This document shows positions 8,014 through 15,382 of a stretch of 45,085 bases of DNA, in pieces (position 1 is the first letter of the stretch; every line of letters begins with the position of its first letter). The notes under the pieces are model-generated. The model was not told the DNA's origin, made no database searches, and worked only from the letters and a program-made list of their open reading frames with translations. The translations under genes and the position numbers were made by a program. Source of the stretch: UBA2942 sp045127535 (lineage in GTDB: Bacteria; Bacillota; Clostridia; Lachnospirales; Lachnospiraceae); assembly GCA_045127535.1 (NCBI GenBank), contig JBGVQN010000054.1:1-45085 (forward strand). The letters are read 5' to 3'.

Positions 8014-8715
8014 TTAATCCAACTTAATATTCTTTAACAAACCTGCAAGGCCGGTACTTGCCTCTCCACCTGCACTGTAATTCTTAATATCCTGCTTCAT
8101 CTGTTCTTCTTCTTCATCAACAGGCTCAGCATTCAGACCTCTCATACGCAGGCTGATCTTACCGTTTTCATTGCGGATCACCTTTACCTTTACAGTATCT
8201 CCAATCTTTACGATTTCCTTTGGAGAATCGATCTTCTTCTCACAGATCTGGGAAATGTGTACCAGACCGGAAATACCATCCTCTAACTTTACAAATACAC
8301 CATAAGATTCCATCTTATCTACAGTACCTGTCAGTACAGAGCCTACCTCATAAGCAGCAATCTTTGCATTCTTTGCTTCTCTTGCCTTCTGAATCAGTAC
8401 GTCTCTTACAGACAGTACCAGCTTCTTGCTGTCCTCATCTACATTGATGATCACAGCCTCAACCTTCTTGCCCAGGTAATCATTGGTGTCTTCTACATAC
8501 TTTGTGTCTAACTTGGAAGCTGGAATAAATCCACGGATCCCCTCAACCTGCATGATCACACCAGCATTCACAATACCGCTGATCTTGCCGCTGATTACGG
8601 TCTTTTCTTCCATCATTTTGGTCAGTCTGTCCCAGACAGTCATAGATAACTCATCCTCATAGGCTTCCATCGTTTCAACAGTTTCTTCTGCTGTAGTTTC
8701 CTTCATTTCTTCCAT
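8014..8715 (-). CDS. Two-S1-domain RNA-binding protein
   Basis: The 233-aa protein has an acidic N-terminus (MEEMKETTAEETVETMEAYE) and two S1 (OB-fold) repeats. The first is about 38-108 (TVISGKISGIVNAGVIMQVE, then GFIPASKL). The second is about 125-197 (GSVLTGTVDKMESYGVFVKL, then GLVHISQI, then KVKVIRNENGKISLRMR). It resembles the short RpsA/YugI-like proteins of Firmicutes that bind mRNA or ribosomes. It is too short to be ribosomal protein S1. AGGGGAG precedes the ATG. It appears to be a single-gene unit with its own terminator. Confidence 0.85.
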   Translation of the reverse strand: MEEMKETTAEETVETMEAYEDELSMTVWDRLTKMMEEKTVISGKISGIVNAGVIMQVEGIRGFIPASKLDTKYVEDTNDYLGKKVEAVIINVDEDSKKLVLSVRDVLIQKAREAKNAKIAAYEVGSVLTGTVDKMESYGVFVKLEDGISGLVHISQICEKKIDSPKEIVKIGDTVKVKVIRNENGKISLRMRGLNAEPVDEEEEQMKQDIKNYSAGGEASTGLAGLLKNIKLD

Positions 8716-8846
8716 ACTCGTACTCCCCTTAACTTGATATTGCTGATTTGGGTATCAGCTTCTTTTAAGATGTCTTTCCTTATCATACTTCAAAACCATA
8801 CTTCTATGCAACCCCTAATCATAACAAATTTTCATCCCCATTCCTG

Positions 8847-9593
8847 TTATTTATGGGTATTTTTCCCTCGTATACACTTTACAATACAAAGCTGGGAAGG
8901 CAGATAAAACAGCCACATAAGTACTCCCGCTCCTTCACACCACCGCTTCAGCCAGAAAGGGATTTCTGCAATCATATCCACTTCTTCTATATTATATAAA
9001 GCCACATGAACATCACAGAAAAACAGCAGCAGGATCGCCATCTTTCCCCAAATACAGATGGAAGGGGACGCTTTCCAGGCTCTTACTAAATTCTGCATCA
9101 ACAGACTTCCGTAAAACACCGCTGCAAGAATCAGTCCATATTCCTTCCCTTTCCATCCTGCTCCAGGCATTTCTATCTGTATCAGGAACCATGCCAGCAG
9201 CACCATACAAATGCCCAGGCCTGCCATTCCCCACACACGGTTTCTGTTCTTCTCTCCTGCAAAATACAAACAGTAACAGACCTGTACCAGACAAAAAAAA
9301 CAGATTCCCAAAATAAAACAGTCCGTAAACAGCAGAAAATAGTCTGCAGCTGCTGCAAACAACAGCACGCCGCACAACGCCTTCTGCTGCACATTTTTCT
9401 TTTCTCCCCTGCATCTGCATCCATACCATACACACATCAGCAGCGCTGTATATTTGCAAATTCTGCTGTACCTAGACCAGCAGCTCCCATCCATCCACAG
9501 CACTCCAAAAAAGTCACACCAGTCTTCTGTCAGGAATACTGCATATAAAATCCCTTCCAATACCCAGAACACGGCTCCTGTTTCTCCCTCCAA
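8847..9593 (-). CDS. Integral membrane protein, YhhN (lysoplasmalogenase)-like
   Basis: The protein is up to 248 aa with about eight hydrophobic helices and short loops rich in Cys and Trp. The pattern FAAAADYFLLF...ILGICFFCLVQVCYCLYF followed near the C-terminus by FFCDVHVALYNI and WLFYLPSQLCI resembles the YhhN/TMEM86 family. Some members cleave the vinyl-ether bond of lysoplasmalogens. The family call is from memory of these patterns, not from an alignment. The start is uncertain: the longest reading begins with a TTG at 9593, while the ATG at 9494 would place the first helix near the N-terminus. Confidence 0.5.
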   Translation of the reverse strand: MEGETGAVFWVLEGILYAVFLTEDWCDFFGVLWMDGSCWSRYSRICKYTALLMCVWYGCRCRGEKKNVQQKALCGVLLFAAAADYFLLFTDCFILGICFFCLVQVCYCLYFAGEKNRNRVWGMAGLGICMVLLAWFLIQIEMPGAGWKGKEYGLILAAVFYGSLLMQNLVRAWKASPSICIWGKMAILLLFFCDVHVALYNIEEVDMIAEIPFWLKRWCEGAGVLMWLFYLPSQLCIVKCIRGKNTHK

Positions 9594-9622
9594 ATCTACT
9601 CGGTTTCCATAATCATAGCACG

Positions 9623-9673
9623 AAAAGGTCCCCTTTTCCCAGTCATCTTATGTCCGGGAAAAGGAGACCTTTT
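9623..9673. terminator. Strong hairpin, possible terminator or attenuator
   Basis: AAAAGGTCCCCTTTTCCC (9623-9640) pairs with GGGAAAAGGAGACCTTTT (9656-9673), with one mismatch in 18. It lies just upstream of the YhhN-like gene. Its T-rich ends are part of the stem, so its direction of action is unclear. Confidence 0.5.
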
Positions 9674-9686
9674 CTTCTGCCTCGTA

Positions 9687-9776
9687 GATTAGTCCGCTTT
9701 GCTGTCAATTTCTAGTTAGGATTAGTCCGCCAGCTGTCAATTCCTAGTTACGATTAGTCTTCATGTTGTCAAAAAT
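9687..9776. repeat. Three degenerate 32-33-bp tandem repeats
   Basis: Units start at 9687, 9720 and 9752, each beginning GATTAGTC. The first two share GATTAGTCCGC, CTGTCAATT and CTAGTTA. The third diverges after GATTAGTC but keeps TTGTCAA. Seen from the minus strand each unit carries TTGACAGC and CTAACTAG-like words. There are no unique spacers, so it is not a CRISPR array. Origin unknown; it may be decayed mobile DNA or a protein-binding array. Confidence 0.7.
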
Positions 9777-9880
9777 CCGTACTAACTAGTATTCTATGCT
9801 GTCACGTCGGAAGTTTATGCAAACCCAATGGGAAATCTTGTGGGGATACCATAGGATGTGCATCGAGGATAGGTACAAAA

Positions 9881-9915
9881 GCAAAAAGGGAGTCCGATAT
9901 TTCTATCAGACTCCC
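9881..9915 (-). terminator. Minus-strand terminator
   Basis: On the minus strand GGGAGTCTGATA (9915-9904), a 4-nt loop and TATCGGACTCCC (9899-9888) are followed by TTTTTGCTTTT. It would end transcripts coming from trmB and the small ORF upstream. Confidence 0.8.
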
Positions 9916-10056
9916 TCGTCATCTTTGGTACATGTTTAGTATACAGGATAGACCCCAAAAATGCAATACCTATTTTATAATAAAATCAGACAATCTTTTT
10001 CTTTGTTTTTTGACATATTATACAAATCACCGTTGTTTCTCCGTTTTATTCACCGG

Positions 10057-10212
10057 TTATCCCTATAAACTGGTGTATAACCTTCCACTTTTCCACAGAG
10101 TTATCCACAAAACACCCGTTCTTATACAGGATATATCCACAAAATCAATCCAGACTACAACAAATTGTGGTTATATTTTCCATTTTTCTTGTGGTTTGTA
10201 TGTTTTTCCACA
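10057..10212. other. DnaA-box-like cluster outside oriC
   Basis: A perfect TTATCCACA (10101-10109) with near matches TTATCCCTA (10057), TTTTCCACA (10089 and 10204), ATATCCACA (10133) and reverse-orientation TGTGGTTAT (10166) and TGTGGTTTG (10190). The area is AT-rich and lies about 24 kb from the dnaA-linked origin. It resembles the DnaA-box clusters that titrate DnaA in B. subtilis and E. coli (datA). Confidence 0.55.
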
Positions 10213-10226
10213 ATTTGGGGATATTT

Positions 10227-10385
10227 TTATCTTTTTTTCTTTTTCCCCTTCCCGCTCTTTCCCCTCTCCAGGGCAGCCATGGCTTCCTTGGTAGACTCAT
10301 GCCATACAAGCATATGTCTCTGAATTCCAGGTTTATCAAAAGTCATCCGTTCTATTTTCCGTTTTACGGTATGCTGAAGTCTCAC
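10227..10385 (-). CDS. Small basic protein of unknown function, downstream of trmB
   Basis: A 52-codon frame starting at a GTG (385-383 of 10 kb) with AAGGCGG just upstream and ending at TAA. The protein reads MRLQHTVKRKIERMTFDKPG, then IQRHMLVWHESTKEAMAALE, then a lysine/glycine tail ending KKKKR. The amphipathic pattern and balanced codon use look coding, and the open frame continues 5' of the GTG (NAWKTGRKAAD) without a start codon. It could therefore be a short gene or the end of a decayed one. It lies about 50 bp after trmB on the same strand. I do not recognise a family. Confidence 0.4.
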   Translation of the reverse strand: MRLQHTVKRKIERMTFDKPGIQRHMLVWHESTKEAMAALERGKSGKGKKKKR

Positions 10386-10432
10386 ATCTGCCGCCTTTCT
10401 GCCAGTTTTCCAGGCGTTCTTATCATTATATA

Positions 10433-11077
10433 TTATTCCTTAGAACGTCTGGCTGCCAGCTTGCAGATTGGATTTCCCTGTGAAGAAAACTTCTCCTCAT
10501 ACTCCGTCATAATATTTCCTTCCCCATAAGGAGAATGATGCAGATCCCTGGTGCTGTACATCAGCTCCCAGCCGGCCTCTGCTACAGATTCTTCCGAAAA
10601 AGCAAACAGATCCATATTGTCTGTCTTAAATTCCAGATGTCCCTCTGGTACCATGATCTGGTCATAGCGTGCCAGGAACTGAGGAGATGTGAGGCGGCGC
10701 TTGGCATGACGGTCCTTAGGCCATGGATCTGAAAAATTCAGATAAATCTGATCCACTTCTCCTTCTGCAAATACCTCACAGATTTCTTCTGCATCCATAC
10801 GGATAAAATACAGGTTATCTATTTCCAGTTCCCTGCGTTTTTCCAGTGCACGAAGCAGTACAGAAGAATATTTTTCAATACCAATATAGTTAATTTCCGG
10901 ATGGGCCAGCGCCATATCCACAATAAATCTGCCTTTTCCCATACCTACTTCAATATGCAGGGGATGATCATTCCCAAACATCTCTTTCCAGCGGCCTCTG
11001 TATTCCTTTGGTTCATCAAACACCAGGCTGCTCTCTACCATAGCTTCCCTGGCACCCTTAATATTTCTCAGTCTCAT
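10433..11077 (-). CDS. trmB: tRNA (guanine-N7-)-methyltransferase
   Basis: The enzyme makes m7G46 in the variable loop of tRNAs with SAM as donor. The SAM-binding motif is EVGMGKGRF, with GIEKYSSVLLRALEK after it, and the family hallmark is NFSDPWPKDRHAKRRLT. FKTDNMDLFAFS and SPYGEGNIMTEYEEKFSSQG follow. The start MRLRNIKGAREA (ATG at 11077) gives 214 aa, the normal length. An ATG at 11113 would add 12 lysine-rich residues not typical of the family, and neither start has a strong ribosome binding site. Confidence 0.93.
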   Translation of the reverse strand: MRLRNIKGAREAMVESSLVFDEPKEYRGRWKEMFGNDHPLHIEVGMGKGRFIVDMALAHPEINYIGIEKYSSVLLRALEKRRELEIDNLYFIRMDAEEICEVFAEGEVDQIYLNFSDPWPKDRHAKRRLTSPQFLARYDQIMVPEGHLEFKTDNMDLFAFSEESVAEAGWELMYSTRDLHHSPYGEGNIMTEYEEKFSSQGNPICKLAARRSKE

Positions 11078-11177
11078 CTTTTCCGGCAGTAACTGCCACT
11101 CCTTCTTTTTCATCAGACTTCATCATACCTTATCCAGAGTTATTTATCAACAACAGAACGTCTGCTTTTCGAACTTT

Positions 11178-11984
11178 CTATTTTTTCCCTGCTTCCATCT
11201 TTATCCGCTGTGCCGCCAAAAGCCATATCTTTACAGTACCAAGAAGCAGCAGCCACTGTATGAGACCTCCCAGCACTGCTGCTTTTATTTTATCCATATG
11301 ATAAAAACAGTGGCAGAATACATCCGTTCTGGACAAAACTCCAGCCAGAACCGCCCCTGCATAACAACTATAATACTGCAGAATATCCCGGCCTTTCAGC
11401 CAATGTCCCCATATATGCTCAAATCTGACCATCAGACAAGCAGATATCATGCCATACAAAAGAAATGTTACCACCAGAATTCCCGCTATTTCCTCCGGCT
11501 CTGCAGAAAAGAAGCCAAGCCCGGCCATGGCATACAAACTGCAGACAAGGAGTATGATCTCACCCATTTCTCTCTTGCCCGGCTGTTTTTGCACCATCTC
11601 CAGGCTCATACCTACACTTCTTTTATACTGTATACAATTGATTTCAAAAAAGACTCCATACAGCACCAAAGATCCTAATACCATATCCCGGTTGCCTGAA
11701 ATCAACCCGTTCACATTCAATATGTATTCTGCTGCAAACACCACAGTCCACATTTTCATTGCTAAGTGGGTACCCGCCTTATGCTTTATACTCCGCCAGT
11801 CATGCCACATCCATAAATAAGCCAGTAATACCTTGATAGAGATCGTAACCAAAAATCCTGCTGCTCTCAGTTCTCCTGAATTCCTCTCAAAGCAAAGCTG
11901 TAACAATACATAGCCTATGATTTGATCTATCAAAATGATGCGCAGAATGAATTTCCTGGAACAAAAAACTTCTTTCAGATTCAT
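11178..11984 (-). CDS. Hypothetical integral membrane protein
   Basis: I do not recognise the family. The 268-aa protein (start MNLKEVFCSRKFILRIILID) has about seven or eight hydrophobic helices separated by short basic loops, ending RIKMEAGKK. AAGGAAG lies at the right distance before the ATG at 11984. A longer reading from a GTG at 12092 adds 36 residues without hydrophobic or conserved features. Its neighbours (trmB and the divergent DUF3881 gene) give no functional clue. A transporter or sensor are both possible. Confidence 0.7.
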   Translation of the reverse strand: MNLKEVFCSRKFILRIILIDQIIGYVLLQLCFERNSGELRAAGFLVTISIKVLLAYLWMWHDWRSIKHKAGTHLAMKMWTVVFAAEYILNVNGLISGNRDMVLGSLVLYGVFFEINCIQYKRSVGMSLEMVQKQPGKREMGEIILLVCSLYAMAGLGFFSAEPEEIAGILVVTFLLYGMISACLMVRFEHIWGHWLKGRDILQYYSCYAGAVLAGVLSRTDVFCHCFYHMDKIKAAVLGGLIQWLLLLGTVKIWLLAAQRIKMEAGKK

Positions 11985-12273
11985 GTTTATTACTTCCTTA
12001 TTTAAAGTACACAAGGCAGTCATGCTTTGGATATCACGATGTTTATCCACAGTATGATAGCAAACAGTTTTTTTCGTTACAAGTTCTTCCACGTAAACGT
12101 ATTCAATTTTCCCGCAAACGCTGAATTCCTAAAAAAACAGAAAAACCCCTTTCTGTGCAAAACTATTTTTTAATTCATACTTTACCTTTCCATAAAAATA
12201 GAGTATAATAGTCCTGTTATGAATATTCTTCCGGACAGGTTTTAGAATATCAATATTCTGGTTAGGAGGCTTC

Positions 12274-13155
12274 ATGCATCGCTATTTAAAGAGTATCGGG
12301 TTTGGCAGTATTACAAAAAAGAAGCAGCTGAAGGAGGTCTTTGACCAAATTCTGGCACAGCCTGACTCTTTTCAGTTGGTTCAGACAGGAGAAGACAGCA
12401 ATCTTTGTGTGTTAACCAGAGATTTTGCCCCTGATATGGGAATTGCTCTTTGTGGGGAATTCAATGAGGATGATGAATTTGAGCTGGAATATTATTATCC
12501 TTATTTTTATGGTGATGTCGTTTCTACCACTGCCCCCTGCCAATTTAAAAGACAGGGTGAAAAGGAATCCTATGCCGGCAGCTGTGACGATTACCGCATT
12601 GGGATCACCTTGATTTTTTATCTTTCCAATTTTATGGATATGCAGGAGATTTACTCCACTACCGGTTCCTTACCGGAAGCAGAATTGATTTGCCTGTCAG
12701 GCCTGGCCGAAGAAGGAAAGATTCTTTTTCCTGTTTACCACACCAGTGAAGACAAAGCTGCCGCACAGCTTGCTGCACAGAAGCGCAGTGAGATGATCGA
12801 AGCTGCCAAAAGCGGAGACAAATCTGCCATTGAGTATCTGACACAGGATGAGATGCGTACCTTTACCCACTTAAACCGGCAGATCGATTCCAATGACATT
12901 TACACTCTGATTGATTCTTTTTTCATGCCTGACGGCGTAGAGTGCGATCAGTATGCAGTCATGGGTGAGATCGAGGATGTGAATCCGGTTGTAAACACCC
13001 TGACTGGTGAAACGGTCTATCAGCTGCTGGTAAACTGCAACGATATTTATATTCAGATCGCCATTCATCAGGATGATTTGCTTGGGATACCGGAAAACGG
13101 AAGGCGATTTAAGGGACGTATCTGGCTCCAGGGGCATGCAGATTTTGCATACTGA
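12274..13155 (+). CDS. DUF3881 family protein
   Basis: The 293-aa soluble protein begins MHRYLKSIGFGSITKKKQL, which fits the DUF3881 family known mostly from Lachnospiraceae. Features include an acidic EFNEDDEFELEYYYPYF segment and a helical KSGDKSAIEYLTQDEM part. The C-terminal half (ECDQYAVMGEIEDV...ETVYQLLVNCNDIYIQIAI) is predicted to form a beta domain. There is no signal peptide or membrane segment. GGAGG lies 5 bases before the ATG. A TATAAT-containing promoter (near 12205) and a palindrome AGAATATCAATATTCT (12244-12259) precede it. Function is unknown. Confidence 0.85.
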   Translation: MHRYLKSIGFGSITKKKQLKEVFDQILAQPDSFQLVQTGEDSNLCVLTRDFAPDMGIALCGEFNEDDEFELEYYYPYFYGDVVSTTAPCQFKRQGEKESYAGSCDDYRIGITLIFYLSNFMDMQEIYSTTGSLPEAELICLSGLAEEGKILFPVYHTSEDKAAAQLAAQKRSEMIEAAKSGDKSAIEYLTQDEMRTFTHLNRQIDSNDIYTLIDSFFMPDGVECDQYAVMGEIEDVNPVVNTLTGETVYQLLVNCNDIYIQIAIHQDDLLGIPENGRRFKGRIWLQGHADFAY

Positions 13156-13243
13156 TTTGCCTGATTTTTTTCTTCCTGCATGGGGTCCTGCTTTCTAATT
13201 TTGCCTAAAAAGTATGCTTCATACTTTTATCATATCATACAAT

Positions 13244-13320
13244 GTCCTCGTAGCTCAGCTGGATAGAGCACACGCCTCCTAAGCGTGGGGTCGGAGGTTC
13301 AAATCCTCTCGGGGACGCCA
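13244..13320 (+). tRNA. tRNA-Arg (anticodon CCT)
   Basis: A complete 77-nt cloverleaf: acceptor GTCCTCG pairs with CGGGGAC, D-arm AGCTCAGCTGGATAGAGC, anticodon loop CTCCTAA giving CCT, and T-arm GGAGG-TTCAAAT-CCTCT. The discriminator G and CCA are encoded. It reads AGG codons. Confidence 0.97.
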
Positions 13321-13329
13321 GCAAACAAC

Positions 13330-13364
13330 GCTGCAAGCCTTTTTCAAAGGTTTGCAGCTTTTTT
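13330..13364 (+). terminator. Terminator of tRNA-Arg
   Basis: GCTGCAAGCCTTT pairs with AAAGGTTTGCAGC (one mismatch), followed by TTTTTT. It lies 9 bp past the tRNA. Confidence 0.92.
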
Positions 13365-13398
13365 ATTTCATTTCTGTATTCCACTCCCCATATAAACC

Positions 13399-13446
13399 AC
13401 AAGAGGCTGTCACACAATGCTCTGGCAGAAGTGGACAACCTCTTGT
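13399..13446 (-). terminator. Hairpin at the end of the amylase gene
   Basis: ACAAGAGG (13399-13406) pairs with CCTCTTGT (13439-13446), with GTC/GAC extending the stem. It lies about 50 bp past the amylase stop. The T-tract on the minus strand is weak, so its terminator role is tentative. Confidence 0.45.
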
Positions 13447-13495
13447 ACTTTTGGAATCGTATTCCTGATATTTCAATTTTTACCTGCTGTGGCTA

Positions 13496-15229
13496 TTATT
13501 TCAGCAGCTCCACAGAATAAGCCGGCATTGTCACTACACTGCCCTCTACAACCACTGCATCCTCAGTGGTCTGCAGCATACCTGCTACTTCCAGATCACC
13601 GGCATCCTTTCCATTTAAAGACACACCAGACAGATCCACTGTATTTTCATTTTCAGAAATATTAAAGAGGATCATCAGCTGAGAGCCTTCATACTCCTTG
13701 GTAAATACACAAACCTGGTCATTGGAAAGCGCTTCTTCAAAGGTCATGGTACCTCTTGCAATTTCCGGATAAATATTACGCAGCTTGATGACCTGCTTGA
13801 CAAAGCGGTAAATGGAAGCAGGATCCTCCTGCTGTACTTCCAGACTGTCATATGTCATCTTTACATCATCTGCATCCTGTGGGCCGTCACACATGCCCTC
13901 CATGTCTGCATCATCAGACCAGTACATTGCCACACGCTTGTTTTCATCCTTGCCTGCGCCCTTCATACCGATCTCTTCCCCATAGTACAGGAATGCATTG
14001 CCGCTCATGAGCAGATTCATGGCCTGTGCCATCTTCACCTTATTTTCTGCATAATCACCCGTATAGTATCCGGCGCTGCGTGCCAGGTCATGATTGGTAT
14101 AAAATGGTGCATTGATATAGCTGTCAGAATAGCTTTCCATCAGCTCTGTAACTGCCATAATGGCCTTGCCATATGTACTGGCACCGCTCTTGGTCATGCC
14201 ATTTAAGGTCTTGGCAATATATCCATCTGTATTTGCAAAGGCAAAGTCAAATAAGCTGTCCATACCGCTGGCATAATACTTTGTATAGGTATTGTAATCG
14301 GTCCATGCCTCACCTACCAGATATGCATCCTCCTTTTTGGACTTTACCATATCTGTAAACCAGGTCAGCACCTCTACATTGGCGCTGTCTCTGCCGCTGT
14401 AGTATTCCTTAACTGCATCCAGTCTAAAGCCATCTACCCCCAGATCCAGCCAATACTGCACAATGTCTGTAAACTCCTGACGTACTGCTTCATTTTCCAG
14501 CTTCAGGTCAGGCATTTCGCTCCAGAACACACCTTCATAATACCATTCTGAACCGGAGACCTCATAATAATTGCTGTTTGCTGCTTCTTTAGAGAAATAA
14601 TAATACTCTACATAAGGGCACTCTGCTGCATCAGGCTCCTGACCAGGCTCTAAGCTGCGCAGATACTCACAGGCAGTGGTAAACCATTCATGCTGGGAAG
14701 ATGTATGATTCATGACAAAATCAATGATCACATTGATCCCACGACTGTGGCATTCCTCTAAAAATACCTTAAAATCATCCATGGTACCATATTCCGGATC
14801 AATATCGTAATAATCGATGACATCGTACTTATGATAGGTGGTAGAAGGCATAATCGGCATAAGCCAGATCTCATTGCAGCCTAAATCTGTATCTGTGGCA
14901 TCATCACCATCATTGATATAATCCAGCTTCTGGGTCAGACCATTTAAATCACCGATTCCATCTCCATCGCTGTCATAAAAGCTATATACAAACACTTCAT
15001 AACAGGTACGGTAATTATCATCTATGATATTTAACTCCTGATCATTGATCTGCTCCATAGCCAGTACCTGGGAGCTGGCTCCTTCTTCCTGGCTCTCACT
15101 TTCCTGTGCTTCACTGGTCTGTGTCTGAGAACTGGTTTCTTCTTCCTTGCCGGCACTCTGTGCGCATCCTGCCATAGAGCTGCAGCAAAGTCCTGCTGCA
15201 AGCAGTAATGATAATACTCTTTTCTTCAT
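13496..15229 (-). CDS. Extracellular alpha-amylase lipoprotein (GH13)
   Basis: The 577-aa protein hydrolyses alpha-1,4-glucans outside the cell. It has a lipoprotein signal peptide with lipobox SMAGC (Cys22), then a Ser/Glu/Gln-rich linker to about 55. The GH13 barrel follows, with YSFYDSDGDGIGDLNG (calcium-binding loop), region I DFVMNH, region II GFRLDAVKE (nucleophile Asp), region III GEAW (acid/base Glu) and region IV TNHD. A C-terminal beta domain ends VTMPAYSVELLK. All catalytic residues are present. The ATG at 15229 follows GGGAGG and puts the signal at the N-terminus. It appears monocistronic, with no transporter gene alongside, so uptake of the products must be encoded elsewhere. Confidence 0.92.
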   Translation of the reverse strand: MKKRVLSLLLAAGLCCSSMAGCAQSAGKEEETSSQTQTSEAQESESQEEGASSQVLAMEQINDQELNIIDDNYRTCYEVFVYSFYDSDGDGIGDLNGLTQKLDYINDGDDATDTDLGCNEIWLMPIMPSTTYHKYDVIDYYDIDPEYGTMDDFKVFLEECHSRGINVIIDFVMNHTSSQHEWFTTACEYLRSLEPGQEPDAAECPYVEYYYFSKEAANSNYYEVSGSEWYYEGVFWSEMPDLKLENEAVRQEFTDIVQYWLDLGVDGFRLDAVKEYYSGRDSANVEVLTWFTDMVKSKKEDAYLVGEAWTDYNTYTKYYASGMDSLFDFAFANTDGYIAKTLNGMTKSGASTYGKAIMAVTELMESYSDSYINAPFYTNHDLARSAGYYTGDYAENKVKMAQAMNLLMSGNAFLYYGEEIGMKGAGKDENKRVAMYWSDDADMEGMCDGPQDADDVKMTYDSLEVQQEDPASIYRFVKQVIKLRNIYPEIARGTMTFEEALSNDQVCVFTKEYEGSQLMILFNISENENTVDLSGVSLNGKDAGDLEVAGMLQTTEDAVVVEGSVVTMPAYSVELLK

Positions 15230-15262
15230 GTTTCCTCCCGCTGTTTCCAATCGATTCCTATT

Positions 15263-15315
15263 TCAGGTAAATTCCTGATTAAATTTATGATACCTTTCCG
15301 AAAAAGATCTGTCAA
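15263..15315 (-). promoter_or_regulatory. Amylase promoter with palindromic operator candidate
   Basis: On the minus strand TTGACA (15315-15310), a 17-bp spacer and TATCAT (15292-15287). Just downstream of the expected transcription start is the inverted repeat TCAGGAATTTACCTGA (15278-15263; arms TCAGG/CCTGA). It does not match the catabolite-repression cre consensus, so a dedicated regulator is more likely. Confidence 0.6.
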
Positions 15316-15382
15316 TTTGTTTTTGGAATACAGGCAGATTTGCGGGAAACAAAACTTTTTTATTTACGCTTTCAACCCACGA

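Larger units (their letters stand above)
9594..9950. other. Gene-free stretch with hairpins and degenerate repeats
   Basis: No supported coding frame. It holds an 18-bp hairpin (9623-9673), three degenerate tandem repeats (9687-9776) and a minus-strand terminator (9881-9915). A 41-codon frame from 9818 runs through the terminator and is not supported by a ribosome binding site. Confidence 0.6.

Noticed and set aside
9687..9776. Possible CRISPR array
   Set aside because: Repeats are adjacent with no unique spacers, are degenerate, and no cas genes are present.
9818..9940. 41-codon plus-strand frame (MQTQWEILWGYHRM...)
   Set aside because: It passes through a strong terminator hairpin and lacks a ribosome binding site.
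13235..13438. 67-codon minus frame over tRNA-Arg
   Set aside because: It is the complement of the tRNA and its terminator; frames of this kind over tRNA genes are a common annotation artefact.
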